64,000 bases of DNA from Bacillus sp. WMMC1349 (GCF_013155385.1 NZ_JABJUQ010000007.1:125001-189000); one strand, 5' to 3'. Numbered from the stretch's first letter, positions 7,868-17,415 are shown. Program-made: numbers and translations. Notes: generated from the sequence alone by a model not told the origin.

Positions 7868-9034
7868 TTAAGCTCCATTATTCAATATACCGTAAATATG
7901 GTTGTTCACAGCGCCAAATGATTTGATATTGTTTTGTATGTTGGAAAAAAGAATCACATATCTTTTTCCTGTTTGGCTGAAGTTGTTTAAAATATTATAT
8001 CCAGGCATGACACCGTGACTCGAATAATTTCCGTATGCAATGTAAAAGCCCATGCCATATGTGGCGCGATATGGTGTAAACATTTTTCTAAAGCTTACAT
8101 CGGAAATAATGGTCCTTTCAAATAGTGCTTTATCAAATAAATACATATCATAAGCGGTCATATACATATCGCCTGCCCCGTAAAGCTGTGATAAATCAGG
8201 CATATAAGGAGTAGATAGTTTTTGTAACGGGCTAAATTTATAGCCTATTGATGTTCGAGCTTGTTTAGCAAATGTTTGATAAAATCCTGCGTGTTTCATG
8301 CCGGCAGGTTTAAAAATGTGTTCGTCAATATAATGGTCAATTGGTTCACCGCTCAGTTTAGAAACAATGTAGGCCAGTACAGAATAGTTAGAGTCTTTAT
8401 ATTTCCATATTCCTGGTGGATTCACCACACCGCGATTTTTAATGTCTTTCATAAGGTTTTCCGGTGAAATGTATCCTTTAGTTTCTTTGTGACCTTTAAT
8501 TCCTGATGTGTGTGTCAATAGGTTATATAAAGTAATATTCGATCCATTTGGAAAGTCGGCAATGTATGTAGAAACAGGGTCGTTTACTGACAGTAGACCT
8601 TTTTCTTCAAGTTGGAGAACAGCAGTTGCAATAATTGATTTTTGTGCAGAACCAATATAAAAAACGGTATCAGTTGTATTCAGCACCTTGTTCTTACGGT
8701 CTGCGTATGAATAGCCCTTGCTGGTAACAATTTTTCCTTTATCCACGATCAGTGCTGTACCGCTGAAGCCGATGCTTTTCAAATACTGATCGACTTGTTT
8801 ATTTTCGTTTTTCGTCAGAATACTGCTCTGTTTTTTTTGCTGATGTTTCTTTTTCTTTTCGAGTTTAGTTGGTTTTTCAGATGCCTGCAAGTGATTTTCT
8901 TGGTGTTGATATAAATTTGCTGGGACAATAACATAAAAAGCCACACAAGCAAGAAATAAAGCGGTTAATATTAGCCGTCGTCTTATTTTTTTATGTTTTT
9001 GTTTAGTCGTTCGTGTACTGTATGATCTGGACAT
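7868..9034 (-). CDS. serine beta-lactamase/PBP4*-like hydrolase, membrane-anchored
   Basis: A penicillin-binding/class C beta-lactamase fold protein of about 388 aa. The start ATG at 9032-9034 follows AGAAGGAG by 7 nt; the longer frame to 9118 has no ribosome site. A basic N-terminus (KQKHKKIRRR) leads into one membrane helix (LILTALFLACVAFYVIV) and a Lys/Gln-rich linker, so the catalytic domain is outside the cell. The catalytic SxxK is in IGSAQKS; the Tyr motif is YKDSNY; the third box is weak (YSSHGVMPG). Such proteins act as D,D-peptidases or esterases on wall or peptide substrates; the substrate here is unknown. It runs convergently with the VanW gene, separated by the repeat copy A. Confidence 0.82.
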   Translation of the reverse strand: MSRSYSTRTTKQKHKKIRRRLILTALFLACVAFYVIVPANLYQHQENHLQASEKPTKLEKKKKHQQKKQSSILTKNENKQVDQYLKSIGFSGTALIVDKGKIVTSKGYSYADRKNKVLNTTDTVFYIGSAQKSIIATAVLQLEEKGLLSVNDPVSTYIADFPNGSNITLYNLLTHTSGIKGHKETKGYISPENLMKDIKNRGVVNPPGIWKYKDSNYSVLAYIVSKLSGEPIDHYIDEHIFKPAGMKHAGFYQTFAKQARTSIGYKFSPLQKLSTPYMPDLSQLYGAGDMYMTAYDMYLFDKALFERTIISDVSFRKMFTPYRATYGMGFYIAYGNYSSHGVMPGYNILNNFSQTGKRYVILFSNIQNNIKSFGAVNNHIYGILNNGA

Positions 9035-9118
9035 GGCGGTACTCCTTCTAAATGATGTGACGTATTTACTGACGCATGACCCCCTTAAAAAGTTTCTTCC
9101 AATTAGAAATAATTTCAT

Positions 9119-9656
9119 ACATCAACCAATTAGTTAAATTATTCCATTCATTTTTGTTGTACTGAGTTTGTCCTATACGTGTATTTATTTCTTTTAAACC
9201 ATCTAAATAGATTAGTTGATTCTAGCATTATTTATTTCGCTACACTCTATATTAGATATCGTTCTTTCACCATTGTTCAGTCAGCGCTTTTCTCAGCAAA
9301 TTGGCATCTTGGGAAATCTAGCGGTTTCGCCCGATTTTGAGAAAAAATAAGCTTGCCACCTTATTCGGGCAAGCGAGAAAAGAAGGAGACTTGATGATGT
9401 TAGCGATTTTCTGTTATCATCATGACCCTCATTTCTGTGGTGCTCTTTTGTTCTTTAATAGCTTACTTCACTCGTTTACATGCTTGGTGTTGATGTAATG
9501 AAGTTTGTGATGGCTGCGCTTTGTGGAATCGGGTTATTAACATGCTTACAATCATTGCTGTTATTGTTGTCATCAGTGTAGTTCGTGGAACGATGCCATC
9601 ATGTAGGTATCGGTGTTATATTTCGATCATCTACAACATCCTGAAAAGCTTGATAT
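9119..9656. other. intergenic with a decayed small membrane-protein frame
   Basis: The plus strand around 9392-9590 translates, with shifts, into hydrophobic stretches (MTLISVVLFCSLIAYFTRLHAW; then KFVMAALCGIGLLT) behind AAGGAGAC and ATGATG. No single frame is open for more than about 40 codons, so I read it as a broken small membrane protein. Nothing else is recognisable in this gap. Confidence 0.35.
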
Positions 9657-10871
9657 TTAATAAAGCAAATATTTCTTTCTGACTTTCATAAACTGATTTT
9701 TCTCGGCATCCATTATTTTGAACATTTCGTTAGTTGCTGTGCCTTTTTCAATCATTGCTTTCATCCAGCTATTGCCAACGAGACGATTAAAGCTACCTGA
9801 GGATAGGAACTTAAAGTGATCCGGATAAAGATCGTGTATCGTTTTAATAATGGTGATGCCGGTTTTGACAGGCTGAAATGTGAATCTGTCTGTTACATAA
9901 AGCTCAACACCGTGGCACAATTGATGGTGGTATTTTGAAAATGTTGGTGTAAACGATGCAGCTCTGAATCGAACGCCTGGTCGTTTTAAACTGTTCAATT
10001 TTTCGGCGAGATCTGTGCTATTGATGTAAGGTGCACCGATCAATTCAAATGGTTTTGTTGTCCCTCTTCCTTCAGAAATATTTGTTCCTTCAAGTAAGCC
10101 TGTGCCTGGGTAGACAATGCTTGTATCAGGAGTCGGCATGTTTGGTGAAGGGAGGACGAAAGGAAGTTCTGTATCTTCAAAAAACATTTGTCGTTTCCAG
10201 CCCTTCATTTTAATGACGGTTAAGTCAGCACCAATCTTGAATTCTCGATTAAAAAGTTTTGCCAATTCACCGGTTGTCATGCCATGTACTAAAGGTATCG
10301 GATATCTTCCAACAAAAGACGAATAGTCAGGATCAAGGACAGGACCTTCCACTTTTTTTCCGCTTTGTGGATTAGGTCGGTCCAGGACAACAAAGGGAAT
10401 GTTGTTTTCCTTTGCTGCTTCCATTGCATATGCCATTGTGTAAATGTAAGTGTAAAAACGTGTTCCCACATCTTGAATATCAAAGAGAAGAACATCAATA
10501 TGCTGGAGCATTTCTCCTGTCGGCTTTTTTGTCTTACCATAAAGGCTGTAAACAGGCAGACCGGTTTTTTCATCAATGTATGAGTCGACTTGATCACCTG
10601 CTTGTGTATCGCCTCTAACACCGTGCTCAGGTCCAAAAAGTGCGGCAAGCTTAATATGTGGATCTTGATGGAGTAAATCAATGCTACTTGTCAGGTGAGA
10701 ATCAACACCAGTAGGATTTGTAATCAGTCCGATCCTTTTATTGGTTAATAAACGTTTGTTGTTCATGAGCATTTCAATGCCTGGTGAGACTTTTTGGTCT
10801 GGGCAGACTGCTCCTGTCAATGTGCCAATAACAACAATTCCTGTCAACAACCACAGTGGTTTTTTTCTCAT
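9657..10871 (-). CDS. namZ: NamZ (YbbC), exo-beta-N-acetylmuramidase, DUF1343
   Basis: This 404-aa protein matches B. subtilis YbbC, now NamZ, along its length. NamZ removes MurNAc from the non-reducing end of peptidoglycan fragments during muropeptide recycling outside the cell. Visible hallmarks are an N-terminal signal segment (LWLLTGIVVIGTLTGA), then GLITNPTGVDSHL, FGPEHGVRGDTQAGD, DVLLFDIQDVGTRFYTYI, VLDRPNP, and TGLLEGTNISEGRGTTKPFE. Its ATG overlaps the TGA of nagZ, so amiE-nagZ-namZ form one transcription unit with NamZ last. Together NagZ, NamZ and AmiE release GlcNAc, MurNAc and peptides from wall fragments. Confidence 0.93.
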   Translation of the reverse strand: MRKKPLWLLTGIVVIGTLTGAVCPDQKVSPGIEMLMNNKRLLTNKRIGLITNPTGVDSHLTSSIDLLHQDPHIKLAALFGPEHGVRGDTQAGDQVDSYIDEKTGLPVYSLYGKTKKPTGEMLQHIDVLLFDIQDVGTRFYTYIYTMAYAMEAAKENNIPFVVLDRPNPQSGKKVEGPVLDPDYSSFVGRYPIPLVHGMTTGELAKLFNREFKIGADLTVIKMKGWKRQMFFEDTELPFVLPSPNMPTPDTSIVYPGTGLLEGTNISEGRGTTKPFELIGAPYINSTDLAEKLNSLKRPGVRFRAASFTPTFSKYHHQLCHGVELYVTDRFTFQPVKTGITIIKTIHDLYPDHFKFLSSGSFNRLVGNSWMKAMIEKGTATNEMFKIMDAEKNQFMKVRKKYLLY

Positions 10872-12781
10872 CAGTTTCCCTCCTGACTAAGCGGCTTGCC
10901 TGTTTTCATATTTAATCCATAGCCGTATTGATAGAGGATTTGACCTGGATGTGTGACTGAAGGGATATCAACTGGTAATCGCCCTTTCGGTTTTGCTTTT
11001 CCGAAGATGACTTCCACTCCGGCCGGAATATTCGGCTGCCTGAAACGTCCGTCAGTATAGCCTTTAAAGCCATATACTGCAATCACCGCTTGAGCTTCTT
11101 CAAAATTTGCTGTGTCATAAGGATTGCGAAGACTCATTAAAACAAACTTTTTCCGATTTAACTGTGCATATTTCATGGCGGCTCGAGGGAAAATGGTCGC
11201 CCATTTGTTTGAATCATGATGGGTGGTTTCCTCATTTAAGACTGGGTCGTTTTTGACGATATATGATCCCGTAATAACATAATCAGCTTGATCAATTTGT
11301 TTTTCGATTGCTTTGTTAAATCTTTTTTTTGCAAAATGATATTCCTTTATAACTGCTTTTCTGTTGATCCTTCTGATCGTTTTTTTGATCGCTTTTGTTT
11401 GTTCTTCAAAAGGTGCAAGAACTAAAATGGTGTCCCCTTTTTTCGGATTAAATGGCAGTGTTTTGTGTTTGTTTTTTAAAACGGTCACACCTTCTCGTGC
11501 CATTTTCATTTCTTGTTTCAAATGCTTATGGTTTCCGACTGTTTTTAAAGCGCGTTTGATTTTTTTACGAATTGATGTAGAATCATCATTCAAAATTCCG
11601 CGCTTCATTTTTGCTGTCAGGATTCGCTCGACCGATTGATTGATCTGCTTGATGGGTATCTCCCCTTGTTTGACGGCATGAAGGAGGGACTGAAACACAG
11701 TTGCTAAGTTTTTTTCTGTTTTAAGGGATGTCACTTTCGCTGGCATAAGTGCGATATCTACACCTGCCTGAATAGCCATAATAACGGCTTTTTCTTGACC
11801 AAAATGATCTGAAATGGCTTTCATGTTTAAAGCGTCTGTTACGACAATACCATCAAATCCAAGCTTTTTCCGTAAAAGGTCTGTGATCACTTTTTTAGAA
11901 AGTGTTGCGGGAACAATGATGTCTTGCCCATCTTTGATGCTTTTGTAAGTTGTGTCATCAAAGGCAGGGAATTGGACGTGTGCTGTCATGATCATGTCAA
12001 TTCCCGCATTAATGGCTTGTTGAAAAGGATAAAGTTCGATACGATTGAGTCGATCGCGGTCATGCGGAACAAGCGGCAGACCTAAATGGCTATCAACACT
12101 TGTATCACCGTGTCCAGGGAAATGTTTTGCTGTCGCTATGATCTGTTCCTTCTGTAGTCCTTTCATCGTCTTAATACCTAGCTGAGCCGCTAATTCAGGT
12201 TTTGAACTGTAGGAACGAATCCCGATCACCGGATTATTGGGATTGTTGTTTACATCAAGTACCGGACTAAAGTTAACATTGATACCTAATGCAGATAATT
12301 CTTTCCCAATCAGTTTTCCTGATCGATAAGCATTTTTTCGGCTTCTTGAAGCGCCAAGTGCCATATTTCCAGGTAAGTTTGTACCTGACTCCAAACGTGT
12401 GACAATCCCGCCTTCTTGATCAATCGCTATGAAAAGCGGGAGCTTTCGACTTGCCTTTTGCAGACCATTTGTTAAGTGAACCGTTTGTTCAGTGCCGGTA
12501 ACATTTTCTGCAAAGAGAATAACACCGCCTAGATGATATTGTTGAATGATACTGGCTACTTCGTTATTCATTTTAGTTAACCCTGAAGGCTTAGACTCCT
12601 CTTTTTTTTGCCAATTTCTAAAATCCAACATCAACATTTGACCAAGTTTTTCTTCAAGTGACATACATTTGACCATTTGCTTGATCGTCTGTTTTTTTGC
12701 ATCAGCCTGTTCAGCACTTGGTGCTAATGTGAGAGAAAATAGCAATGTAGTGATCAGGATGTAACGAAAAACTATTTTCAT
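10871..12781 (-). CDS. nagZ: NagZ (YbbD), exo-beta-N-acetylglucosaminidase, GH3
   Basis: The 636-aa protein has a signal peptide ([24 protein letters not shown]), an N-terminal GH3 TIM barrel and a C-terminal alpha/beta domain, the two-domain form found in B. subtilis NagZ. Key signatures are [23 protein letters not shown], the loop [18 protein letters not shown] with the catalytic His/Asp dyad, and [13 protein letters not shown] with the nucleophile Asp. It removes GlcNAc from the non-reducing end of wall fragments. The gene lies between amiE and namZ with tight spacing, and works with them in muropeptide rescue. It looks complete. Confidence 0.94.
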   Translation of the reverse strand: MKIVFRYILITTLLFSLTLAPSAEQADAKKQTIKQMVKCMSLEEKLGQMLMLDFRNWQKKEESKPSGLTKMNNEVASIIQQYHLGGVILFAENVTGTEQTVHLTNGLQKASRKLPLFIAIDQEGGIVTRLESGTNLPGNMALGASRSRKNAYRSGKLIGKELSALGINVNFSPVLDVNNNPNNPVIGIRSYSSKPELAAQLGIKTMKGLQKEQIIATAKHFPGHGDTSVDSHLGLPLVPHDRDRLNRIELYPFQQAINAGIDMIMTAHVQFPAFDDTTYKSIKDGQDIIVPATLSKKVITDLLRKKLGFDGIVVTDALNMKAISDHFGQEKAVIMAIQAGVDIALMPAKVTSLKTEKNLATVFQSLLHAVKQGEIPIKQINQSVERILTAKMKRGILNDDSTSIRKKIKRALKTVGNHKHLKQEMKMAREGVTVLKNKHKTLPFNPKKGDTILVLAPFEEQTKAIKKTIRRINRKAVIKEYHFAKKRFNKAIEKQIDQADYVITGSYIVKNDPVLNEETTHHDSNKWATIFPRAAMKYAQLNRKKFVLMSLRNPYDTANFEEAQAVIAVYGFKGYTDGRFRQPNIPAGVEVIFGKAKPKGRLPVDIPSVTHPGQILYQYGYGLNMKTGKPLSQEGN

Positions 12782-12796
12782 ATGAAAAGTCGCCTC

Positions 12797-14134
12797 CTAT
12801 TGATGATTCAGTGCTTCATAAATAGTGGTCATCACACTTCCGTATTTACCTGTTGCAAATCCATCACCTTCAAATTGATTCGGGTTTTTCTCAGGAGCGA
12901 TGACTGGCGAATGTTTTTTATTGGTCAGTAAAACAATCCCTAATTGATAGGCCGGATCAATCAGTGTAATTGTTCCCGTCGAACCGGTATGTCCGTATGC
13001 TTGTTTACTCGCATGTTTTCCGAACATCCATTTCACATCATGATTTCGATTCAATCGCCAGCCTAAACCATATGTGTCATAGGCGGGTTTTGTGAACTGT
13101 TGAATAATCGCGTTGCTAAAGAACTGGTGAGACCCATAACCGCCGCCATTCAACATGACTTGAAGTAGTACAGCCATATCTTCAGTTGTTGAGAATAAAC
13201 CCGCATGACCTGAAATACCTGCCATTGAATAAAAAGCTTTTTCATCATGAACTTCGCCTTGTAACGTATATCTCCTCACATGAGGAAACGAAACAATTCC
13301 ATCACGTGTATTTCCAACCCGTTCAGTGGCTGCAAAATGACGTGGTTTAAAGCCTTTCTGCAAAGGGTTAAACATCGTATGGTTGAGACCGAGTGGTTTG
13401 TAAAACTGTTGTTCAACATATCTGTCCAACCGTTGGTTCGTGATGTTTTCGATGATTAGCCCCAACAGCATGTAATCGATATCACTGTAAACTTGTTTTG
13501 TTCCGGGTTTGTATGCAAGTGGTGTTTTTGCCAGGAATGCTAATGTCCTTTCCCGTTCTTGAGAATAAAGTTGCCCCGCTCTTTTCGGATCATAGTAACT
13601 CCAACTTGCTGGAAGTCCGGCTCTATGTTGAAGTAAGTCACGAACACGAAGCTGTTTTTTTCCTTTGATGGTGTCTTTCGGAGCATCTTTAAACTCTGGA
13701 ATATAATGTGAGACTTTTGCATCTAGATTAAGCTTGCCGCAGTTTGTTAAATGTTGCAGAGCAAAGTTGACAGCATACATTTTTGTATTGGAAGCAAGAT
13801 CAAACATTGTATCAGCCTTCATTTTTTTCGGGTGTTTTAACAGGTTGAGTTGATTGTATTTTTTCTTATAGCCATAAACCTCTTTTTTTACAATCATGCC
13901 ATCTTTGATCACGATTAATGTAGCACCGGGAAATCCTGCTTGAATATCTTTTTCAATCAACCGGTCAACTTTCTCTAGTTTTTCTGCTGAAAATCCAGCA
14001 TCTTCAGGGGTTTTTGCATGTTTTAAGACAGGGAATGTTTGTTGTTGATCTGCGATTTTCGCAGAAGAGGTGGAAGGGTATATCATTGTAATGGATAACA
14101 AGGCTGTAAGCATGGAAATCACGCGTTTCTTCAT
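12797..14134 (-). CDS. amiE: AmiE (YbbE), muropeptide amidase of the beta-lactamase fold
   Basis: The 445-aa exported protein starts with a signal peptide (ISMLTALLSITMIYPSTSSA) and has the serine beta-lactamase-type catalytic set: SNTK in LASNTKMY, YSDID in QVYSDIDYMLLG, and HTGSTGT. B. subtilis AmiE (YbbE), encoded with nagZ and namZ, is an N-acetylmuramoyl-L-alanine amidase acting on muropeptides. The start follows a GGAG site (GAAAGGAGCAACACC). It is the first gene of the three-gene unit here; the murQ-murR-murP genes that precede it in B. subtilis are absent. A TTAAAC-N4-GTTTAA inverted repeat lies about 40 nt upstream. Confidence 0.9.
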   Translation of the reverse strand: MKKRVISMLTALLSITMIYPSTSSAKIADQQQTFPVLKHAKTPEDAGFSAEKLEKVDRLIEKDIQAGFPGATLIVIKDGMIVKKEVYGYKKKYNQLNLLKHPKKMKADTMFDLASNTKMYAVNFALQHLTNCGKLNLDAKVSHYIPEFKDAPKDTIKGKKQLRVRDLLQHRAGLPASWSYYDPKRAGQLYSQERERTLAFLAKTPLAYKPGTKQVYSDIDYMLLGLIIENITNQRLDRYVEQQFYKPLGLNHTMFNPLQKGFKPRHFAATERVGNTRDGIVSFPHVRRYTLQGEVHDEKAFYSMAGISGHAGLFSTTEDMAVLLQVMLNGGGYGSHQFFSNAIIQQFTKPAYDTYGLGWRLNRNHDVKWMFGKHASKQAYGHTGSTGTITLIDPAYQLGIVLLTNKKHSPVIAPEKNPNQFEGDGFATGKYGSVMTTIYEALNHQ

Positions 14135-14592
14135 GGTGTTGCTCCTTTCTGCAAATAAATGTTAATGGTAATTTTAAACAAACGTTTAATTAAATTCAAC
14201 TACCATATCATTTTTCAAGCATGCATTAGGATTAACGGTATAGGAGAGGGATAAACCAATTCAATGATTTGCAGAGGGACTTCATAAAGGAAATGTGGCT
14301 TATTAAATTCTAGTTCTTTATGTATTATGGACAATTATTGTTAGGTGCAGTTGATGACAATATTATTTAAGTTTTTTTTTATTATTATAATTCTTTCAGG
14401 CCTAGAAATATGCTTTGTTTTATTGGAGCACTCCTAGCTGTATTTTGAAAAATTAGATCCATCATGAAACAGCTCAAGGAAAGTTCGCAGATGGCATAAT
14501 GGCTTGGACTGTTTTGTATGGAGTTTTTCCGCTTGCCACAACCCCAATGACAGTATCTCAAACTTTCCTTGATAAATTTTAATTGCACAGCG
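14135..14592. other. intergenic between amiE and ybbK; possible operator
   Basis: TTAAAC (14174-14179) and GTTTAA (14184-14189) form an inverted repeat close to amiE that could be a regulator site, possibly for a MurR-type protein; this is a guess. On the plus strand around 14480-14580 a short frame with AWTVLYGVFPLATTP reads like a membrane-protein scrap. No intact gene is seen, and murQ, murR and murP are not here. Confidence 0.4.
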
Positions 14593-15069
14593 TTATTTAG
14601 AAGCATTGTTTTCTTTAAGTTCATTTATTTGCTGTTCAGAAATGACTCGAAGGCCTTCTCTTTTAAGTAGGGCTGCTGTGATCCCGTTTCCGATTATTTT
14701 GCTGCCAGAAAAACTTCCATCATATATATAATTGCTGCCACAGGAAGGGCTGTTTTCTTTTAACACAACGGTATCCGCTTGAATATCTCTAGCTAGTTCA
14801 AGTGTTTTATAAGCACCTCTTAAATAGAGCTCTGTTACATCTTCTCCAGACTTTGTGATAATGACACCATTGCCATTTAACACATCTTCACCCGTTTTTC
14901 CATCTGCAATTTCCGCAGGCTCTCTAGGAGTTTGAAAACCGCCGAGCAATTCAGGACAGGCTGTCACTGCTTTATTTTCCTTTATCAGTTTGTTTATTTT
15001 TTCGACATTGCAATGGGTTCCGTTATATCGGCACTCAATCCCTGCTAAACAAGAGCTGACTAATATCAT
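14593..15069 (-). CDS. ybbK: YbbK, DUF523 protein
   Basis: This 158-aa protein carries the DUF523 features: SSCLAGIECRYNG near the N-terminus, TACPELLGGFQTPREPAEI, and KENSPSCGS near residue 110. The three conserved cysteine motifs suggest metal or Fe-S binding, but the function is not known. In B. subtilis ybbK sits at the same place, just before the tRNA cluster and sigW, which supports orthology. Confidence 0.9.
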   Translation of the reverse strand: MILVSSCLAGIECRYNGTHCNVEKINKLIKENKAVTACPELLGGFQTPREPAEIADGKTGEDVLNGNGVIITKSGEDVTELYLRGAYKTLELARDIQADTVVLKENSPSCGSNYIYDGSFSGSKIIGNGITAALLKREGLRVISEQQINELKENNASK

Positions 15070-15178
15070 CTATGTTTACTCCTCTCAAAAAATAGATACT
15101 TATATTGTAAACAAAAACATTGGTCATGATTAAAAACATCAGTCGAAAATTTTGAAAATAAAAATTTTAAATTATCTC

Positions 15179-15208
15179 TTTACAAATAGGGGTCAACCTG
15201 TATATAAT
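15179..15208 (+). promoter_or_regulatory. promoter of the five-tRNA operon
   Basis: TTTACA (15179-15184), an 18-nt spacer and TATAAT (15203-15208). It lies about 40 nt before tRNA-Glu, with a second AT-rich stretch upstream. Confidence 0.65.
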
Positions 15209-15249
15209 AATTTTTGTCAGCTTTGAGAAATTGCTGATATGTTTGATCA

Positions 15250-15324
15250 GGCCCGTTGGTCAAGCGGTTAAGACACCGCCCTTTCACGGCGGTAACACGG
15301 GTTCGAATCCCGTACGGGTCACCA
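15250..15324 (+). tRNA. tRNA-Glu (TTC)
   Basis: Acceptor GGCCCGT/ACGGGTC, anticodon loop CTTTCAC with TTC at 15283-15285, T-arm GGTTCGAATCC, encoded CCA at the end. It is the first of five tRNAs. Confidence 0.96.
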
Positions 15325-15477
15325 TTTTAGGACAGCATTTTAAGCAGGCATGCACTCGTCTTCAAATGCAGGGTATGACATCTGTTATGATGCGTACTTG
15401 TGCTTTAAAAGAAAAGGAAGGCATGCTAAGTGCGCAACGTCCTGTTGCAACGCATGCACTCGCACGTCCTGTGCTTC
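15325..15477 (+). other. tRNA spacer with twin GTCCT-loop hairpins
   Basis: A 153-nt spacer without a gene. It ends in two small hairpins with the same loop: GCAAC-GTCCT-GTTGC (15434-15448) and GCAC-GTCCT-GTGC (15462-15474). GCATGCACTCG also occurs twice. These may guide processing of the tRNA precursor; that role is inferred. Confidence 0.5.
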
Positions 15478-15553
15478 GGAGGATTAGCTCAGCTGGGAGA
15501 GCATCTGCCTTACAAGCAGAGGGTCGGCGGTTCGAGCCCGTCATCCTCCACCA
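15478..15553 (+). tRNA. tRNA-Val (TAC)
   Basis: Acceptor GGAGGAT/ATCCTCC, D-arm AGCTCAGCTGGGA, anticodon loop CTTACAA (TAC at 15511-15513), T-arm GGTTCGAGCCC, encoded CCA. Confidence 0.96.
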
Positions 15554-15597
15554 TTTTCCTGGAACACTTTTGTTGTTTCAGCATAAGGTATCAATAT

Positions 15598-15670
<73 letters not shown>

Positions 15671-15680
15671 CTGTTTTATC

Positions 15681-15765
15681 GGAGGGGTAGCGAAGTGGCT
15701 AAACGCGGCGGACTGTAAATCCGCTCCCTCAGGGTTCGGCGGTTCGAATCCGTCCCCCTCCACCA
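15681..15765 (+). tRNA. tRNA-Tyr (GTA)
   Basis: An 85-nt class II tRNA: acceptor GGAGGGG/CCCCTCC, anticodon GTA in ACTGTAAAT, a long variable arm (CGCTCCCTCAGGGTTCG), T-arm GGTTCGAATCC and encoded CCA. Confidence 0.95.
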
Positions 15766-15769
15766 TTTT

Positions 15770-15841
15770 TGGGCTATAGCCAAGCGGTAAGGCAACGGAC
15801 TTTGACTCCGTCATGCGTTGGTTCGAATCCAGCTAGCCCAG
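15770..15841 (+). tRNA. tRNA-Gln (TTG)
   Basis: Acceptor TGGGCTA/TAGCCCA, anticodon loop CTTTGAC (TTG), T-arm GGTTCGAATCC. No CCA is encoded. It is the last tRNA of the operon. Confidence 0.95.
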
Positions 15842-15847
15842 TTTTTG

Positions 15848-15874
15848 GACATCCTGTAATAGGGTGTCTTTTTT
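15848..15874 (+). terminator. terminator of the tRNA operon
   Basis: The stem GACATCCT-gtaat-AGGGTGTC is followed by six T, right behind tRNA-Gln. Confidence 0.85.
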
Positions 15875-16104
15875 GTTGTGATTTTGATTAATATGATTGA
15901 ACGTTTTACAAATATAGTGCGAATGGTTGACCTCGCCTTGATATAAAATCGTTAGGCTATAGAAAGTTTGAAATCGGTTTATCAAAAGTTTCAGTTTCGA
16001 AATATTCATTGAGATAAATAAATTTAAACTAATATTAAGGATTAAACCGTTTTTAGCTATCTACACCTTTCTAATATTTTGATAAACTATTTTTATGAAT
16101 TTAA

Positions 16105-16130
16105 TGAAACCTTTTAAATTTCAATTCGTA
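16105..16130 (+). promoter_or_regulatory. sigma-W autoregulatory promoter
   Basis: TGAAAC (16105-16110), exactly 16 nt, CGTA (16127-16130). This is the consensus -35/-10 pair of the ECF factor SigW and lies directly before sigW, as in B. subtilis where sigW drives itself. Confidence 0.9.
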
Positions 16131-16166
16131 TGTTTAAAGACCGGTGAAGGCAGAGGTTAGATAAAT

Positions 16167-16730
16167 ATGGAAATGATGATAAAAAAAAGAATTAAACAAG
16201 TCAAAAAGGGCGATCGTAATGCATTTGCAGACATCGTAGACATTTACAAAGACAAAATTTATCAGCTTTGCTACCGTATGCTCGGTAATGCCCATGAGGC
16301 GGAAGATATTGCGCAGGAAGCATTTATTCGGGCGTACGTTAATATCAATAGCTTTGATATTAACCGGAAATTTTCAACATGGCTTTACCGAATTGCGACC
16401 AATTTAACGATTGACCGAATTCGCAAAAAAAAGCCGGATTATTATTTGGATGCAGAAGTGGCAGGAACAGAGGGGCTGACTATGTATTCTCAAGTAGCGG
16501 CAGATGTTGCGCTTCCAGAGGAAGAACTCCTTTCTTTGGAGCTGCACAGTACGATTCAGGAAAAAATCTTAAGGCTTCCCGATAAATACAGGACTGTCAT
16601 CGTATTAAAGTACATTGATGAGCTTTCCCTTGTTGAAATCAGTGAGATATTAAATATTCCCGTAGGTACAGTGAAAACGAGAATACACAGAGGAAGAGAG
16701 GCTCTCAGAAAACAATTAAGGGATCTTTAA
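16167..16730 (+). CDS. sigW: ECF sigma factor SigW
   Basis: This 187-aa sigma-70 family protein is nearly identical to B. subtilis SigW as remembered. Region 2 spans about residues 25-95 (YQLCYRMLGNAHEAEDIAQEAF, FSTWLYRIATNLTIDRIRK) and region 4 about 125-185 (LPDKYRTVIVLKYIDELSLVEI, PVGTVKTRIHRGREAL). SigW directs RNA polymerase to the cell-envelope stress regulon (antimicrobial peptides, detergents, alkaline shock). It is followed 13 nt later by its anti-sigma factor and is preceded by a SigW promoter, giving positive autoregulation. Confidence 0.98.
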   Translation: MEMMIKKRIKQVKKGDRNAFADIVDIYKDKIYQLCYRMLGNAHEAEDIAQEAFIRAYVNINSFDINRKFSTWLYRIATNLTIDRIRKKKPDYYLDAEVAGTEGLTMYSQVAADVALPEEELLSLELHSTIQEKILRLPDKYRTVIVLKYIDELSLVEISEILNIPVGTVKTRIHRGREALRKQLRDL

Positions 16731-16743
16731 GTGGGGTGATGAA

Positions 16744-17382
16744 ATGAGCTGTCCGGAGCACATTGTTCAGCTTATCCATAAATATCTTGATGGGGATATT
16801 CCTTCGGAAGATGAATCGAGATTAAAAAAGCACATACAATCATGTGAAGGCTGCAGAAAACATCTTCACGAAATGGAAAAATCCATCGCTCTTGTGCAAA
16901 GCACGTCACATCTTACAGCTCCGGTAAACTTTACGGCGGACGTATTGGCAAATCTGCCAAAGGAAAAACGGACGGTTTCCATTAATCGATGGCTGAAAAC
17001 TCATCCGTTTATCGTTGCAGCAGCTATTTTCATTTTATTAATGGGAGGTAGCTTTCTTTCAAGTTGGAAAAGTGACCAAGACTTCAGTGTGTCAAATAAC
17101 TCCAATCTAGTTGTGGAAAACAACACGGTTACCGTACCTGAAGGCAAAGTTGTAAAAGGAGATGTAACCGTAAAAAACGGAAAGCTTATTATTAAAGGTA
17201 AAATCGATGGAGATGTAACCATTGTCAATGGGGAACAATACACAGCTTCAGCTGGTCAAGTTACAGGTCAGATTCACGAAATAAATGAGGCATTTGACTG
17301 GATCTGGTACAAAGTAAAATCAACTGGAAAGACGATTTTTGGTTTGGATCATTCCAATGACGAAGAGCAAAGTGGACAATAG
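16744..17382 (+). CDS. rsiW: anti-sigma-W factor RsiW
   Basis: The 212-aa single-pass membrane protein holds SigW inactive. The N-terminal cytoplasmic part has the zinc-containing anti-sigma motif (CPEHIV near the start, then HIQSCEGCRKH, i.e. HxxxCxxC around residue 31). One membrane helix follows at about residues 87-104 (FIVAAAIFILLMGGSFL). The outer domain is repetitive and Val/Lys-rich (VVKGDVTVKNGKLIIKGKID). Under stress RsiW is cut by PrsW, RasP and ClpXP to free SigW. The gene has a GGGGTGAT ribosome site and is co-transcribed with sigW. Confidence 0.96.
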   Translation: MSCPEHIVQLIHKYLDGDIPSEDESRLKKHIQSCEGCRKHLHEMEKSIALVQSTSHLTAPVNFTADVLANLPKEKRTVSINRWLKTHPFIVAAAIFILLMGGSFLSSWKSDQDFSVSNNSNLVVENNTVTVPEGKVVKGDVTVKNGKLIIKGKIDGDVTIVNGEQYTASAGQVTGQIHEINEAFDWIWYKVKSTGKTIFGLDHSNDEEQSGQ

Positions 17383-17397
17383 GGGCTTTGCTCTTTT
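17363..17397 (+). terminator. hairpin after rsiW
   Basis: AAGAGCAAAG (17363-17372) pairs with CTTTGCTCTT (17386-17395), followed by a short T run. It overlaps the rsiW stop and may separate sigW-rsiW from the cdaA operon. Confidence 0.6.
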
Positions 17398-17415
17398 CGT
17401 GCGGAAGGCGGCTGT

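Noticed and set aside
14385-14624. 79-aa minus-strand frame in the amiE-ybbK gap
   Set aside because: No ribosome site, overlaps the ybbK end, composition not protein-like.
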